From: Pseudomonas sp. URMO17WK12:I11
GTDB taxonomy: Bacteria > Pseudomonadota > Gammaproteobacteria > Pseudomonadales > Pseudomonadaceae
Direction: 5' to 3'
Assembly (NCBI RefSeq): GCF_007677725.1
Contig: NZ_VEDF01000005.1
Location: 332,589 to 396,588, forward strand
DNA: 64,000 bases
Below, one piece after another: positions 27,999 through 37,477 of the stretch (position 1 is the stretch's first letter; the number at the start of each line of letters is the position of its first letter). A program made the position numbers and the translations under genes. A model generated the notes under the pieces. That model was not told where the DNA came from, searched no databases, and was given only the letters and a program-made list of their open reading frames with translations.

Positions 27999-28116
27999 TT
28001 GTGCCATGCAGTTAAAGGGCCAGGCCCCAGCCTTGGAAGGCGACCGATTGCCGCAAGACACTCCCCGGCTGGGTCTGCCAGAACTTTTTGTTGCGCCGCG
28101 GGGGGAAATGCCATTA

Positions 28117-28132
28117 CTGTATATAGATACAG
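28117..28132. promoter_or_regulatory. LexA (SOS) box of yebG
   Basis: CTGTATATAGATACAG matches the LexA consensus CTGTATATATATACAG at 15 of 16 positions and lies 34 bp before the yebG start, where it would cover the promoter. Confidence 0.93.
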
Positions 28133-28166
28133 TAACCCAATCAGCAAAAAGGCATAGAGGTGATGA

Positions 28167-28430
28167 ATGGCCGTCGAAGTGGTGTACCGCAGCAGCCGCG
28201 ACCCGGAGCGCTTGTTCATGGATAAGGCCGAAGCAGACCGTCACGACAAGATGCTCGAACTGGCCGAGCGCCTGGCCGAGGTGCTGCACAAGGCCGTGCC
28301 GTCGATGAGCGAGCAGCAAGTCGAGGAAGCCGGTATCTACATGGCGAAGAACCGCGATGTATTCGCCCGCGCGTTCAAGAGCCAGCCCGATGCGCTGGCC
28401 GAACTGCTCGAAAGCCAGGCCGCCGAGTAA
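28167..28430 (+). CDS. yebG: YebG-family SOS-induced protein
   Basis: An 87-residue protein of the YebG family (N-terminal MAVEVVYRSSRDPERLFMDKAEADRHDKML). In E. coli yebG is a small gene induced by DNA damage under LexA. A LexA box is present upstream, which supports both the identity and the regulation. A GAGGTGAT ribosome site precedes the ATG. Molecular function not established. Confidence 0.92.
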   Translation: MAVEVVYRSSRDPERLFMDKAEADRHDKMLELAERLAEVLHKAVPSMSEQQVEEAGIYMAKNRDVFARAFKSQPDALAELLESQAAE

Positions 28431-28444
28431 TCCCCGCGCGAACA

Positions 28445-29464
28445 TCAGCCGTACAGCAAGCGCTCGGCCAACATCTGCGCCACCCGCGCAGGGGAGCGTT
28501 TTTCCGCCTGGGCATGCCCGAACACCTCGGTCAGCCGCGTCGGTATGCGCGCCAGGTGAGCGGTGACGGCGCTCAGGTCGCAGCCCTGGTGCTTGAGCGC
28601 CACGTAGATCATGCCACCGGCATTGATGACGTAATCAGGGGCGTAGAGGATGCCGCGTGACTCCAGTTGATCAGCCACCTGCAACGTGGTCAGCTGGTTG
28701 TTGGCAGCCCCGGCCACCGCCGCGCAGCGCAATTGCATCACCGACTGCCCATTGAGCACCGGTCCGATCGCGCAAGGTGCGAAGATATCGCATGGCGTGC
28801 TCAGCAGCGCCTCGTGAGGGACCGGATGGGCATCGAATTGCTCCACGGCCAGGCGCACGCGCCCAGGGTCCAGGTCGCTCACCAGCAAGTCTGCGCCGGC
28901 TGCATGCAGTTGCTCGGCCAGGGCATAGCCGACGTTGCCCAAGCCTTGAACCGCGACCCGTAGCCCCTCCAGGTTGCCGCTGCCCAGTCGTGCCTGGGAC
29001 GTGGCGCGGATGCCAGCGAAGACGCCCATCGCCGCGTGCGCCGACGGGTCGCCACAGGCGGTGGTGCTGGTCACGTGTGCGGTGCATTGGGCGATGCAGT
29101 CCATGTCCAGGGTCGAGGTGCCGCTGTCCACGGCGGTGATGAAGCGCCCCTGCAAGGAATCGACGAAACGGCCGAAGGCCTCGAACAACGCGGCGCGATT
29201 TTCCACATGAGGGTTGCGCACCAGTACCGCCTTGCCACCGCCCAACGCCAAGCCTGCCAGCGCCGCCTTGTAGCTCATGCCCTGCGCCAGTCGGATGGCA
29301 TCACACATGGCGCTTTCATCATCGGCATAAGGCAGGTAGCGGCAGCCGCCCAAGGCTGGGCCCAGCGCTTGGCTGTGGATCGCCACCACCGCCTTGAGGC
29401 CACTGGGTGGGTCGACGAACAGGTGCAACGACTGGGTTCGGGTGCTTTGCATCAGCGCGAACAT
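28445..29464 (-). CDS. ldh: Leucine/branched-chain amino acid dehydrogenase
   Basis: A 339-residue Glu/Leu/Phe/Val dehydrogenase. The catalytic lysine lies in ALGGGKAVLV (about residue 78), the substrate-side segment TAVDSGTSTLDMD follows, and the NAD-binding Rossmann motif is VQGLGNVG (about residue 178). It should catalyse reversible NAD-dependent deamination of branched-chain amino acids to 2-oxo acids. Shorter than Bacillus leucine dehydrogenase (about 365) but typical for Pseudomonas members. It is convergent with yebG. Confidence 0.87.
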   Translation of the reverse strand: MFALMQSTRTQSLHLFVDPPSGLKAVVAIHSQALGPALGGCRYLPYADDESAMCDAIRLAQGMSYKAALAGLALGGGKAVLVRNPHVENRAALFEAFGRFVDSLQGRFITAVDSGTSTLDMDCIAQCTAHVTSTTACGDPSAHAAMGVFAGIRATSQARLGSGNLEGLRVAVQGLGNVGYALAEQLHAAGADLLVSDLDPGRVRLAVEQFDAHPVPHEALLSTPCDIFAPCAIGPVLNGQSVMQLRCAAVAGAANNQLTTLQVADQLESRGILYAPDYVINAGGMIYVALKHQGCDLSAVTAHLARIPTRLTEVFGHAQAEKRSPARVAQMLAERLLYG

Positions 29465-29585
29465 CGACAGGCTCCCCTAGGTGCTGGCTCCATTATAGGC
29501 ACGCGGCCAGAACCGGCAGCGCGGGCAGACCACTGGACGAATAGGCGCAGCGCGACTAATACTCAAGCGTGTGTGGAGGGCCCCC

Positions 29586-30392
29586 ATGAACCCACGTCAA
29601 GCCTGCCTGGCCTGCCTCGAGCGCGAGCCGATCGCCCTGCTGGAAGCTGCGCTGTGGATAGCGGTCGAGCATGACCGCGAGGTTGATCCCGCAGCCTGCC
29701 TGGCGACGCTGCGCAACGTGCAAGGGCAAATCAGTGCCAGCTTGCCGCTGCTGCCGTTACCGGAGCTGGCGCAACCGCTGCTGCGTCAGCTCAGCGCGCT
29801 GGGCTTTCAGCAAGATGAGTTTCACCCGCTGCGCCCGCAAGCGGCGCTGCTCGACAAGGTGCTGCAACGCAGGCGCGGTCAGCCCCTGGCACTGGCGCTG
29901 ATCACCCTGGAACTGGCCGGGCGCCTGTCCATTCCCCTGGAGGGCGTAGCCTTTCCCGGTCATTTCCTGCTGCGCGTGCCCGGTGCCGATCACTTGCTCG
30001 ACCCTTGCGGCGGGCGCCGCCTGTATCCCAACGATTGTCGCGAGTTGCTGGCCCGCCAGTTCGGCCCGCAGGTGCCGCTGACTGCCGAACACCTGCGCCG
30101 CGCCAGCCCTGTGCAGATGCTGCAGCGCCTGTCACGCAACCTGCGACAACTGCACAGCAGCAACGATAACCCGCTGGCCGCACTGATCGACGCCGAGCGG
30201 GTCATGCAGCTGGGACCTGTACAGGTGAATGATTACCTGAGCCGCGCCGCGCTGTACCAGCAGCTGGGCTGCCCCCAGGCCGAACGGTTCGACCTGGAGC
30301 ATGCCCTGCTACTGACCGATGACCCCGGGCAGCGCCTGAAACTGTCCGAACGCATCGGCAAGCTACCGGCCGTGATCCGCTCGATTCACTGA
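29586..30392 (+). CDS. SirB1-family protein (transglutaminase-like/TPR)
   Basis: A 268-residue SirB1-type protein. The N-terminal half ends with FPGHFLLRVPGADHLLDPCGGRRL, the conserved His and Asp-Pro strand of the transglutaminase-like core; a helical C-terminal half resembles TPR repeats (DAERVMQLGPVQVNDYLSRAALYQQLG). Related proteins sit next to protein-release or haem-related genes in other genomes; function is not known. The last 7 bp overlap the convergent maiA gene. Start chosen at 29586 after a GGAGGG ribosome site. Confidence 0.83.
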   Translation: MNPRQACLACLEREPIALLEAALWIAVEHDREVDPAACLATLRNVQGQISASLPLLPLPELAQPLLRQLSALGFQQDEFHPLRPQAALLDKVLQRRRGQPLALALITLELAGRLSIPLEGVAFPGHFLLRVPGADHLLDPCGGRRLYPNDCRELLARQFGPQVPLTAEHLRRASPVQMLQRLSRNLRQLHSSNDNPLAALIDAERVMQLGPVQVNDYLSRAALYQQLGCPQAERFDLEHALLLTDDPGQRLKLSERIGKLPAVIRSIH

Positions 30393-31018
30393 GTCGGCGC
30401 ATCCGGCTGGGCAGCTGGATGGGCAGCGCGGAAGGCCGGGTGAAGCGCAGCCAGGGCGGCGACACGGTTGACCCGTGGATAGCGGCCAAGGTCGATGCCG
30501 AAGCGCTCGGCGGCGTACAGTTGCGGGATCAGGTAGACGTCCGCCAGGCCCGGCTCGTCGCCGAAACAATAGCCCCGTCCGCCGATCAAGCGCTCGACGG
30601 CTGCCAGGCCTTCGCCGATCCAGTGCGCGATCCAACGATTGATCTGCGCCTCGTCGTGGCCCAATAGGCGTAACTGGTTGAGCACGCTGACGTTGTGCAA
30701 CGGGTGCACATCGCAACCAATGAGCGCCGCGACGCCACGCACTTTCGCCCGTTGCGCAGCCTCGACCGGTAGCAGCGGCGGTTGCGGCTGCACCTCCTCC
30801 AGGTACTCGATGATGGCCGGTGATTGCACCAGCAAGATCCCATCGTCAAGGCGCAAGGCCGGCACCCGACCCTGGGGGTTGAGCGCGGTATAACCCGCTG
30901 CTCGCTGCTCGCCCTCGAGCAGGTTGACCGGCACGGCCCGGACGTCCAGGCCCTTGAGCGCCAGGGCGATACGCACCCGGTAGGAGGAGGTGGAACGGTA
31001 ATAGGTGTACAGCTCCAT
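30386..31018 (-). CDS. maiA: Maleylacetoacetate isomerase
   Basis: A 210-residue zeta-class glutathione transferase. The N-terminal motif YYRSTSSYRVRIAL contains the active-site Ser-Ser and Arg. It isomerises maleylacetoacetate to fumarylacetoacetate with glutathione, the middle step of homogentisate breakdown. Last gene of hmgA-fahA-maiA, 11 bp after fahA. The start at 31018 matches the family; a longer frame upstream is in the fahA gene. Confidence 0.93.
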   Translation of the reverse strand: MELYTYYRSTSSYRVRIALALKGLDVRAVPVNLLEGEQRAAGYTALNPQGRVPALRLDDGILLVQSPAIIEYLEEVQPQPPLLPVEAAQRAKVRGVAALIGCDVHPLHNVSVLNQLRLLGHDEAQINRWIAHWIGEGLAAVERLIGGRGYCFGDEPGLADVYLIPQLYAAERFGIDLGRYPRVNRVAALAALHPAFRAAHPAAQPDAPTQ

Positions 31019-31029
31019 GACCCACTCCC

Positions 31030-32322
31030 TCAATTGGCGGCGATGACCGTGCCCCGGCATTCGCCAAAGCCGATGCTCGCCAGTCCTTCGCGGGTGCAAC
31101 GCGCACGCAGGATGATTTCGTCGCCATCTTCGAGGAAGGTGCGGCGTTCGCCACTGGCCAGTTGCACCGGCTGTTTACCGCCTTCGGTGATTTCCAGCAG
31201 GCTGCCGTAGGCGTCGGGGGTCGGGCCCGAAAGCGTCCCGGAGCCAAACAGATCGCCCGGTTGCAATTGGCAGCCGTTGACGCTGTGATGGGCGATCAGC
31301 TGGGCCACCGTCCAGTACATGTTCAACGTGTTGCTCAGGCCCAGGCGATGAGCCGGCAGGCCCTGCTCGCGCATGCGCTCGGTCAGCAGCAGCACTTCGA
31401 GCTCGATATCGAATGCGCCGTTGGCCTGGTCATTTGCATCCAGCAGGTACGCCAGCGGCTGCGGATCACCCTGCGGGCGCGCTGGCTGGGCACAGCGAAA
31501 CGGCTCCAGTGCCTCGGCGGTGACCACCCAGGGCGACAGGCTGGTGATGAAGCTCTTCGACAGAAACGGCCCCAGCGGCTGGTATTCCCATGCCTGGATA
31601 TCACGCGCCGACCAATCGTTGAGCAGGCACAGGCCGGCAAGGTGGCGATCGGCTTCGGCGATCGGAATGGCCTGGCCGATCTCATTGCCCTCGCTGATCC
31701 AGATCCCCAGCTCAAGCTCGTAGTCCAGCCGTGCACAGGGGCCGAAGCGCGGCTCGGTCTGCCCGGCAGGTAGCGTCTGGCCTTTGGGCCGGCGCACAGC
31801 GGTGCCAGAGGGGCGCAAGGTCGAGGCGCGGCCGTGGTAGCCGATCGGTACGTACTTGTAGTTGGGCAGCAAGGGATTGTCGGGGCGGAACAGCTTGCCG
31901 ACGTTGGTCGCGTGCTGAATGCCGACATAGAAATCGGTGTAGTCGCCGACCTTGGCTGGCAAATGCAACTGGCACTCGCTGGCCGGGTACAGTGCACCTT
32001 GCAGTTGGGCGCGATGCTCGCTGTGCTCGCCCAGCAGGTGCAGCAGACGCTCGCGTAGCGCCACTCGCGCTTCGCGGCCCAGGGCGAACAAGCCGTTGAG
32101 GGTGCCGTCGGCCGTGGCCTCGACCGCCGCTTTGGCCTGACCATCGAACAGACCTGCGGCCAGCACGGCGTGCAGATCGAGTATCGCATCGCCAATGGCG
32201 ACGCCGCAGCGCTGCCCCTGACCCGGGCGACTGAAGATCCCCAGCGGCAGGTTCTGCAGGGGGAAGTCGCGGTGCCCGTTGGCGTGCTCGATCCAGCTGC
32301 GGGCGCGTGCGGTCTGGTTCAT
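31030..32322 (-). CDS. fahA: Fumarylacetoacetase
   Basis: A 430-residue FAH enzyme with the N-terminal SH3-like region and the catalytic C-terminal fold; conserved LELGIWISEGNEIG and NDWSARDIQAWEYQPLGPF carry metal and active-site residues (about 195-250). It hydrolyses fumarylacetoacetate to fumarate and acetoacetate. Second gene of the operon, 3 bp after hmgA. Also called hmgB in P. putida. Confidence 0.95.
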   Translation of the reverse strand: MNQTARARSWIEHANGHRDFPLQNLPLGIFSRPGQGQRCGVAIGDAILDLHAVLAAGLFDGQAKAAVEATADGTLNGLFALGREARVALRERLLHLLGEHSEHRAQLQGALYPASECQLHLPAKVGDYTDFYVGIQHATNVGKLFRPDNPLLPNYKYVPIGYHGRASTLRPSGTAVRRPKGQTLPAGQTEPRFGPCARLDYELELGIWISEGNEIGQAIPIAEADRHLAGLCLLNDWSARDIQAWEYQPLGPFLSKSFITSLSPWVVTAEALEPFRCAQPARPQGDPQPLAYLLDANDQANGAFDIELEVLLLTERMREQGLPAHRLGLSNTLNMYWTVAQLIAHHSVNGCQLQPGDLFGSGTLSGPTPDAYGSLLEITEGGKQPVQLASGERRTFLEDGDEIILRARCTREGLASIGFGECRGTVIAAN

Positions 32323-32325
32323 CGG

Positions 32326-33627
32326 TTATCTCCGGTTCGGGTTGAAGGTGCTCGGCAGGCTTGCCCAGCAGCGGTCGTAGTCAGCCTGCAACTGCGGGCT
32401 GTCGAGGGCCTGCAGGCTTGGCCGCAACACTTGGCTGGTCTCGAACATGAAGGCCATGGTGTTGTCGATCTTGTGCGGCGCCAACTCGGCGGCGATGGCT
32501 TTTTCGCAGGTGTCGGCGTCCGGCCCATGGGCGCTCATGACGCCATGCAGCGAGGCGCCGCCGGGCAGGAAACCGTCGGCCTTGGCATCGTACGCACCGC
32601 TGATCAGGCCCATGAACTCGTTCATCAGGTTGCGGTGGAACCACGGTGGACGGAAGGTGTTCTCCGCGACCATCCAGCGTGGCGGGAAGATGACGAAGTC
32701 CATGTTGGCCAGCCCATGCACGCTGCTTGGCGAGGTCAGTACGGTGAAGATCGACGGATCGGGGTGGTCGAAACTGACGGTGCCGATCGTGTTGAAGCGG
32801 CGCAAGTCGTACTTGTAAGGCACGTTGCTGCCATGCCAGGCCACTACGTCCAGCGGCGAGTGCTGCAGCTCGCAAGCCCAGTACTGGCCAAGGAATTTCT
32901 GTACCAGTTGCACCGGGCCCCGGGCTTCTTCGTAATGCGCCACCGGCGTCAGAAAATCGCGCGGATTGGCCAGGCCGTTACTGCCGATCGGCCCCAGATC
33001 GGGTAGGCGCAGCGGCGCGCCATGGTTTTCGGCGATGTAGCCACGGGCCTGGCCATCGGGCAGCTCGACGCGAAACTTCATGCCGCGGGGAATCACCACG
33101 ATCTCCAATGGCTCGACTTCCAGCACGCCCAGTTCGGTGGCGATGCGCAGGCGGCCCTGCTCGGGCACCAGCAGCAATTCGCCGTCGGCGTTGTAGAACA
33201 CCCGCTCCATGCTGCGGTTGGCGCAGTAAATATAGATGCTCACGCCGGTCGGCTTGTCGGCCGCTGCGTTGGCCACCATCGGCAACCAGCCATCGATGAA
33301 ATCGGTTGCTTCAGACGGCATCGGCTGGGGGTTCCAGCGCAGTCGATTAGGCGTTGCGGCGCCCTGCGGGCCGGCCAATGGCTGGCGTTGCAGGCGCTCG
33401 AAGCGTGGGTGCAGTGCCGAGGGGCGGATGCGGTAGAGCCAGGTGCGGCGCAGCTCGCTGCGCGGCATGGTGAAGGCCGTACCGGACAACAATTCGGCGT
33501 ACAGCCCATAGGGTGCTTTTTGCGGCGAGTTCTGCCCAACTGGCAGGGCGCCAGGCAGTGCCTCACTGGCGAACTCGTTGCCGAAACCGCTCAGGTACTG
33601 ACGGTCCTGGGGCGTATCGCGCGTCAT
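32326..33627 (-). CDS. hmgA: Homogentisate 1,2-dioxygenase
   Basis: A 433-residue cupin dioxygenase with the iron-binding segment [18 protein letters not shown] (His and Glu ligands) and the second histidine in SAHGPDADT. It opens the ring of homogentisate with O2 to maleylacetoacetate, the entry step for tyrosine and phenylalanine carbon. First gene of the operon; the HmgR-type palindrome lies 25 bp upstream of its ATG. Confidence 0.96.
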   Translation of the reverse strand: MTRDTPQDRQYLSGFGNEFASEALPGALPVGQNSPQKAPYGLYAELLSGTAFTMPRSELRRTWLYRIRPSALHPRFERLQRQPLAGPQGAATPNRLRWNPQPMPSEATDFIDGWLPMVANAAADKPTGVSIYIYCANRSMERVFYNADGELLLVPEQGRLRIATELGVLEVEPLEIVVIPRGMKFRVELPDGQARGYIAENHGAPLRLPDLGPIGSNGLANPRDFLTPVAHYEEARGPVQLVQKFLGQYWACELQHSPLDVVAWHGSNVPYKYDLRRFNTIGTVSFDHPDPSIFTVLTSPSSVHGLANMDFVIFPPRWMVAENTFRPPWFHRNLMNEFMGLISGAYDAKADGFLPGGASLHGVMSAHGPDADTCEKAIAAELAPHKIDNTMAFMFETSQVLRPSLQALDSPQLQADYDRCWASLPSTFNPNRR

Positions 33628-33651
33628 CGGAGCCTCCGCATTTTGTTTTTA

Positions 33652-33668
33652 TCGTAATCTGATTACGA
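33652..33668. promoter_or_regulatory. HmgR operator in the hmgA/hmgR gap
   Basis: Perfect 17-bp palindrome TCGTAATCTGATTACGA, located between the divergent hmgA and hmgR starts. HmgR of P. putida is known to repress the hmg operon from a 17-bp palindrome and to be released by homogentisate; size and position agree. Confidence 0.8.
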
Positions 33669-33738
33669 ATAACGTAATTTGCTACCCGCCAGGCGTCAAG
33701 CTATAAAGGCGCGATACTGAACCGGAAGCCCTCGATCC

Positions 33739-34521
33739 ATGGCCAAAGCCCACTCCCCCGCCGACACCGGCAAGCAGAAGGTTCGCTCGGCGGAAGTCGG
33801 CACCGACATCCTCAAGGCGCTTGCCGAGCTGTCTCCTTCGACCTCGCTGTCACGCCTGGCCGAGCATGTGCAGATGCCCGCAAGTAAAGTGCACCGTTAT
33901 CTGCAGGCCTTGATCGCCAGTGGCTTCGCCGAACAGGATGGTGCCACCAATCACTACGGCCTCGGGCGTGAAGCACTGCGGGTGGGGCTGGCCGCGCTGG
34001 GCAGCATGGACGTGCTGAAAGTGGCGGCGCTGCCGCTGTCGCAACTGCGCGATGCGCTCAACGAAAGCTGCTTCATTGCGGTATGGGGTAACCAGGGGGC
34101 TACGGTGGTGAGCATCGAGCCGGCCGTCCGTGCGGTCACGGTGGTGACGCAGATCGGCTCGGTGTTGCCGCTGCTCAGTTCGTCCACTGGCCTGGTGTTC
34201 GCCGCCCATCTGCCCGCGCGCGAAACCGTGGAGCTGCGCGACCGCGAACTGGCAGCGCTGCAACAGCACGCCAGCGACTACGACGCGCTGTTCGCGGGGA
34301 TTCGTCAGCGCGGTCTGCACCATGTGCATGGCTTGTTGATGCCGGGCGTGGATGCGCTGTCCGCGCCGGTGTTCAATGCCATGGGCCAGGTGGCGGCGGT
34401 GATGACCGTGGTCGGCCCGACGTCGATTTTCCATGCCGACGAGCAAGGCCCGGCAGCGCAGCGCCTGCTCGCCGCAGCGCGCGAAACCAGTTGGCGCATG
34501 GGCTACTCGGCAGCGCCATGA
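33739..34521 (+). CDS. hmgR: IclR-family repressor of homogentisate pathway
   Basis: A 260-residue IclR regulator with an N-terminal winged helix (about 25-75, TSLSRLAEHVQMPASKVHRYLQAL spread over that region) and a C-terminal effector domain. Divergent from hmgA-fahA-maiA with the palindromic operator between them. Homogentisate is the expected inducer. The gap of 206 bp after it holds a terminator and no gene. Confidence 0.92.
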   Translation: MAKAHSPADTGKQKVRSAEVGTDILKALAELSPSTSLSRLAEHVQMPASKVHRYLQALIASGFAEQDGATNHYGLGREALRVGLAALGSMDVLKVAALPLSQLRDALNESCFIAVWGNQGATVVSIEPAVRAVTVVTQIGSVLPLLSSSTGLVFAAHLPARETVELRDRELAALQQHASDYDALFAGIRQRGLHHVHGLLMPGVDALSAPVFNAMGQVAAVMTVVGPTSIFHADEQGPAAQRLLAAARETSWRMGYSAAP

Positions 34522-34700
34522 GCAAGCGGCGACTATTGCCCGAAACGTAAAGGTGAATGTCACAGGCAGCTATTTTTCCTGCCTGATCAGAGGCTTATTC
34601 TTGGCGCACTGGCCGGCATGCAGGGCTCTCCCCCCGCTTTTCATGCCGGCGAGGTTCACCGACGTTGATTTTGAAGCTCCTTGATCTAACGTCTCGATTG

Positions 34701-34730
34701 GCCGCTGCCTGGTTGCAGCGGCTTTTTTTA
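34701..34730 (+). terminator. Rho-independent terminator after hmgR
   Basis: GCCGCTGC / GCAGCGGC stem with a CTGGTT-type loop and seven Ts. It overlaps the last codon of the convergent SDR gene. Confidence 0.85.
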
Positions 34731-35636
34731 TGCCTGCAGGTTGGCCATCATCTGTTGCAGGGCCTGCAGGTTGTCCTGCGGATGCACGGCGCCCTCGAAG
34801 TCGCCGATCTGTGACCAATGCTGCGCCACCTGCTCGGGAGTGAAGCCTTGCGCAGGATCGAAGCCAACCCCAAGGCTGCGCTCCCAGCGCACCTTGCCGA
34901 CCCAACCGCCGCCCACTTCGAACAGCTGGCCACTGTCTTGGCATTGTTCGCTGCTCAGGTAAACCACCAGTGGGCTGATCAACTCGGGCCTGAGCTGCTC
35001 GAACACCTGCGGCGGGATCAGGCCTTCGGTCATGCGCGTCCCGCCAGTGGGTGCAATGGCATTGACCAGTACCCCGTGCTTGCGGCCCTCGATGGCTAGT
35101 GTGCGTGTCAGCCCATACAGCCCAAGCTTGGCCATGGCGTAGTTGGCCTGACCGAAATTGCCGTAGATGCCGGAAGTTGACGAGGTGAAGATCACCCGCC
35201 CCCACTGCTGCTCGCGCATATGCGGCCAGGCGGCCCGGGTGACTTTGAACGCACCCTCGACGTGGACTTTGTAGACCAGCTCCCAGTCGCTGTCGTCCAT
35301 CTTGTGGAATGCCTTGTCGCGCAGAATACCGGCATTGTTGACGACCACATCGACCCTGCCGAAGCTGTCCAGCGCGTGTTCGACGATGCGTGCGCCGTCA
35401 GCGACCGAGTCGTGGTTGGCCACGGCCGAGCCACCCGCTGCACGGATCTGCGCCACCACCTGGTCGGCAGCCGAGGCGTTGGCGCCTTCGCCGTGGGTCG
35501 AACCGCCCAGGTCGTTGACCAGCACATGCGCACCGCGCGCCGCGAACAGCAGGGCATGGGCGCGGCCCAGGCCGCCGCCCGCTCCAGTGACGATCACTAC
35601 GCGGTCTTGCAGGGAAACCGGCTCGCTCATGCTCAA
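34728..35636 (-). CDS. SDR-family oxidoreductase (MFE-2-like 3-hydroxyacyl-CoA type)
   Basis: A 302-residue short-chain dehydrogenase: cofactor motif TGAGGGLG (about 17-24), NNAG (about 102), and the active site SSTSGIYGNFGQANYAMAKLG with Y-x3-K. This GNFGQANY motif is typical of the dehydrogenase part of the multifunctional beta-oxidation enzyme (17-beta-HSD4) and relatives acting on 3-hydroxyacyl-CoA or steroids. A C-terminal extension of about 50 residues fits that group. No MaoC hydratase lies next to it. The true substrate is not known. Confidence 0.85.
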   Translation of the reverse strand: MSMSEPVSLQDRVVIVTGAGGGLGRAHALLFAARGAHVLVNDLGGSTHGEGANASAADQVVAQIRAAGGSAVANHDSVADGARIVEHALDSFGRVDVVVNNAGILRDKAFHKMDDSDWELVYKVHVEGAFKVTRAAWPHMREQQWGRVIFTSSTSGIYGNFGQANYAMAKLGLYGLTRTLAIEGRKHGVLVNAIAPTGGTRMTEGLIPPQVFEQLRPELISPLVVYLSSEQCQDSGQLFEVGGGWVGKVRWERSLGVGFDPAQGFTPEQVAQHWSQIGDFEGAVHPQDNLQALQQMMANLQA

Positions 35637-35743
35637 GGCTCCAGATCAGGGTGAGCGTCGAGTGTCTGCCAGCCGGCAACGCTGGACAATCAAGCTCGCC
35701 CTGGCTGAATGCCAGGCGATAACGAGCGGCGATGGTCGCCTGC

Positions 35744-36649
35744 TCAAGACCAGGCGAACTTGCGCGGCAGCGATATCAGGGGCTGCTCGCGAAACGCCAG
35801 GTAATGACGCAGCACCTGCACCGGGGCCTCAGTGTGCGGATAGTGGCCGATGTTGGCCAACTCGACCACGTCGGCGCCGGGTACCAACTGGCGGTAGCGC
35901 TCAACCATACCGGCGCCGGAAACCGGGTCAGCCACGCCGTTGATCAGGCGCAGCGCCACCCCGTCACGCTGCAAGGCGCCAACCCAGCGCTCGCGATGCT
36001 GCCTGCGCTCGGGCACGAACCCCACCAGCTTGTGCATGATGCGCGTGCCACGGTTGGCGGTCATCAGGCTCCAGCAGTCATCCAGCGCGCTTTCGCTGGG
36101 GCGGGTGGCCGGGCCGTAGATGTGGCTGACCGTGCGCACCAGGTCGTCGCGCCCGAAGGTGCGCCCGACCAGCCAGCCAAGGCGACTGAGCAGCAGCTTC
36201 TGCACCAGCAGGACCTGGCAGCTTTCCGGGAACAGGCCGCTGTTGAGAAACGCGCAGCTGGCGATATCGGCACGCTGTTCATGATGCCGGGCCAGCAGCT
36301 CCTGGGCGACGCTACCACCGTAGTCGTGCGCCAGCAGGTGCACGGGCTGGTCGACCTGCAAGTGCGCCAACAGTGCCTGCTGCAGGTCGGCCTGTTCGAT
36401 CAGGCTGTAAGGGTGATCGAGCGGCTTGGCGGAATCGCCGAAACCGAGCATGTCGCAGGCGATGACCCGAAAGCGTTGCGCCAGGGGGGCCCATAAGTAA
36501 TGCCAATCCCAGCTGGCCGTGGGAAAGCCGTGCAGCAGCAGCAGTGGCTCCCCCTGCCCCGCCGTCCAGTAACGAATAGTCTGCCCCCGGAAGGCAAAAC
36601 TCTGCCCACGGGTGCGCCAGACGCGCAGTGGAATCTCGGCCAAAGGCAT
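35744..36649 (-). CDS. Alpha/beta hydrolase with Asp nucleophile (MEST/epoxide-hydrolase-like)
   Basis: A 301-residue alpha/beta hydrolase. The oxyanion region is LLLLHGFPTASWDWH and the nucleophile elbow is LLAHDYGGSVAQELL, so the nucleophile is Asp, not the Ser of esterases. This elbow resembles MEST-type proteins and haloalkane dehalogenase/epoxide hydrolase relatives. The late His lies in ANIGHYPHTEAP. I start at 36649, the first Met in a region that fits the fold; earlier codons are possible. Substrate unknown. Confidence 0.83.
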   Translation of the reverse strand: MPLAEIPLRVWRTRGQSFAFRGQTIRYWTAGQGEPLLLLHGFPTASWDWHYLWAPLAQRFRVIACDMLGFGDSAKPLDHPYSLIEQADLQQALLAHLQVDQPVHLLAHDYGGSVAQELLARHHEQRADIASCAFLNSGLFPESCQVLLVQKLLLSRLGWLVGRTFGRDDLVRTVSHIYGPATRPSESALDDCWSLMTANRGTRIMHKLVGFVPERRQHRERWVGALQRDGVALRLINGVADPVSGAGMVERYRQLVPGADVVELANIGHYPHTEAPVQVLRHYLAFREQPLISLPRKFAWS

Positions 36650-36840
36650 CAGGATGGTCTCGGTGGGTTGCTGCTGGCGAAACAGAGCAAGGCTGCGGTC
36701 ATTGCATGTCACCTCGGCACTTACTTGTGCTCTCTATGTCGAGGTGAGTGTAATCAGCAGCCCGGCAGGTGAAACTTGCGTTACCAGCCAGCTTGATGAC
36801 CGAGCGAGTCAGTGGCACGAACGGTCACTGCTGTCAGGGC

Positions 36841-37296
36841 TCAGGCCTTGAGCGCTTGCACAAGCTCCGCCAACCACGGCTCGGCATCCGCTTCGGGGGT
36901 GACGGTTTCACTGGCATCGAGCTTGAGCATCGGCAGCACTTCACGCACGCCAAGCTCGGCGAACAATTCGCGCAGTTGCTCGCCGGCGCCGCAGTAGGTG
37001 TCGCCATAACTCGAATCGCCCAGGGCGATCACCGCGCCCGGCAAGTCGCGCAGCGCGCTTGGCAGGGTATCGCGCAGGCTGCTGTACAGTGGCATCAGGC
37101 TGTCCGGCAGTTCGCCCATACCGGTCGTCGAGGTGACTGCGAGCAACGCCTCAGGCGCAAAGCCTTCGATATCCTGGGCGGTGGCGCGTGCAGCATGCCA
37201 GGCTTGCAGGCCGGCCGCGGCGAGCAATGAAGCGGCGTGCCGGGCAACTTCATCGGCAGTGCCGTAGACGGAGCCAGAAATGATGGCGACTTTCAT
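36841..37296 (-). CDS. Flavodoxin (MioC-like)
   Basis: A 151-residue flavodoxin. The FMN phosphate loop is SGSVYGTADEVA near the N-terminus, and later loops (TSTTGMGELP, GDSSYGDTYCGAG) hold the flavin ring. MioC-like members act as electron carriers in biotin or other pathways. The start at 37296 places the phosphate loop at residue 8, as is usual. It is divergent from the PilZ gene. Confidence 0.9.
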   Translation of the reverse strand: MKVAIISGSVYGTADEVARHAASLLAAAGLQAWHAARATAQDIEGFAPEALLAVTSTTGMGELPDSLMPLYSSLRDTLPSALRDLPGAVIALGDSSYGDTYCGAGEQLRELFAELGVREVLPMLKLDASETVTPEADAEPWLAELVQALKA

Positions 37297-37477
37297 GAAA
37301 GAAGATTCCGAAACTAAGTGAATCCGTAGGATACTAGCATCGCGAGATAGCAAAAGGCCGCCAGTGCGCACTTTGCCAGCCTGTACCGTTCGTCGCCAAT
37401 CAAGGCCAAGCCTTTGAACCAAGCCCTACGGCGCAGGTCTATCTTCGTTGAAGAAACGGTCATCATCGAGTTCGATC

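Noticed and set aside
27958..28000. A Pho box for psiE
   Set aside because: I compared the gap with CTGTCAT-N4-CTGTCAT and found no acceptable match.
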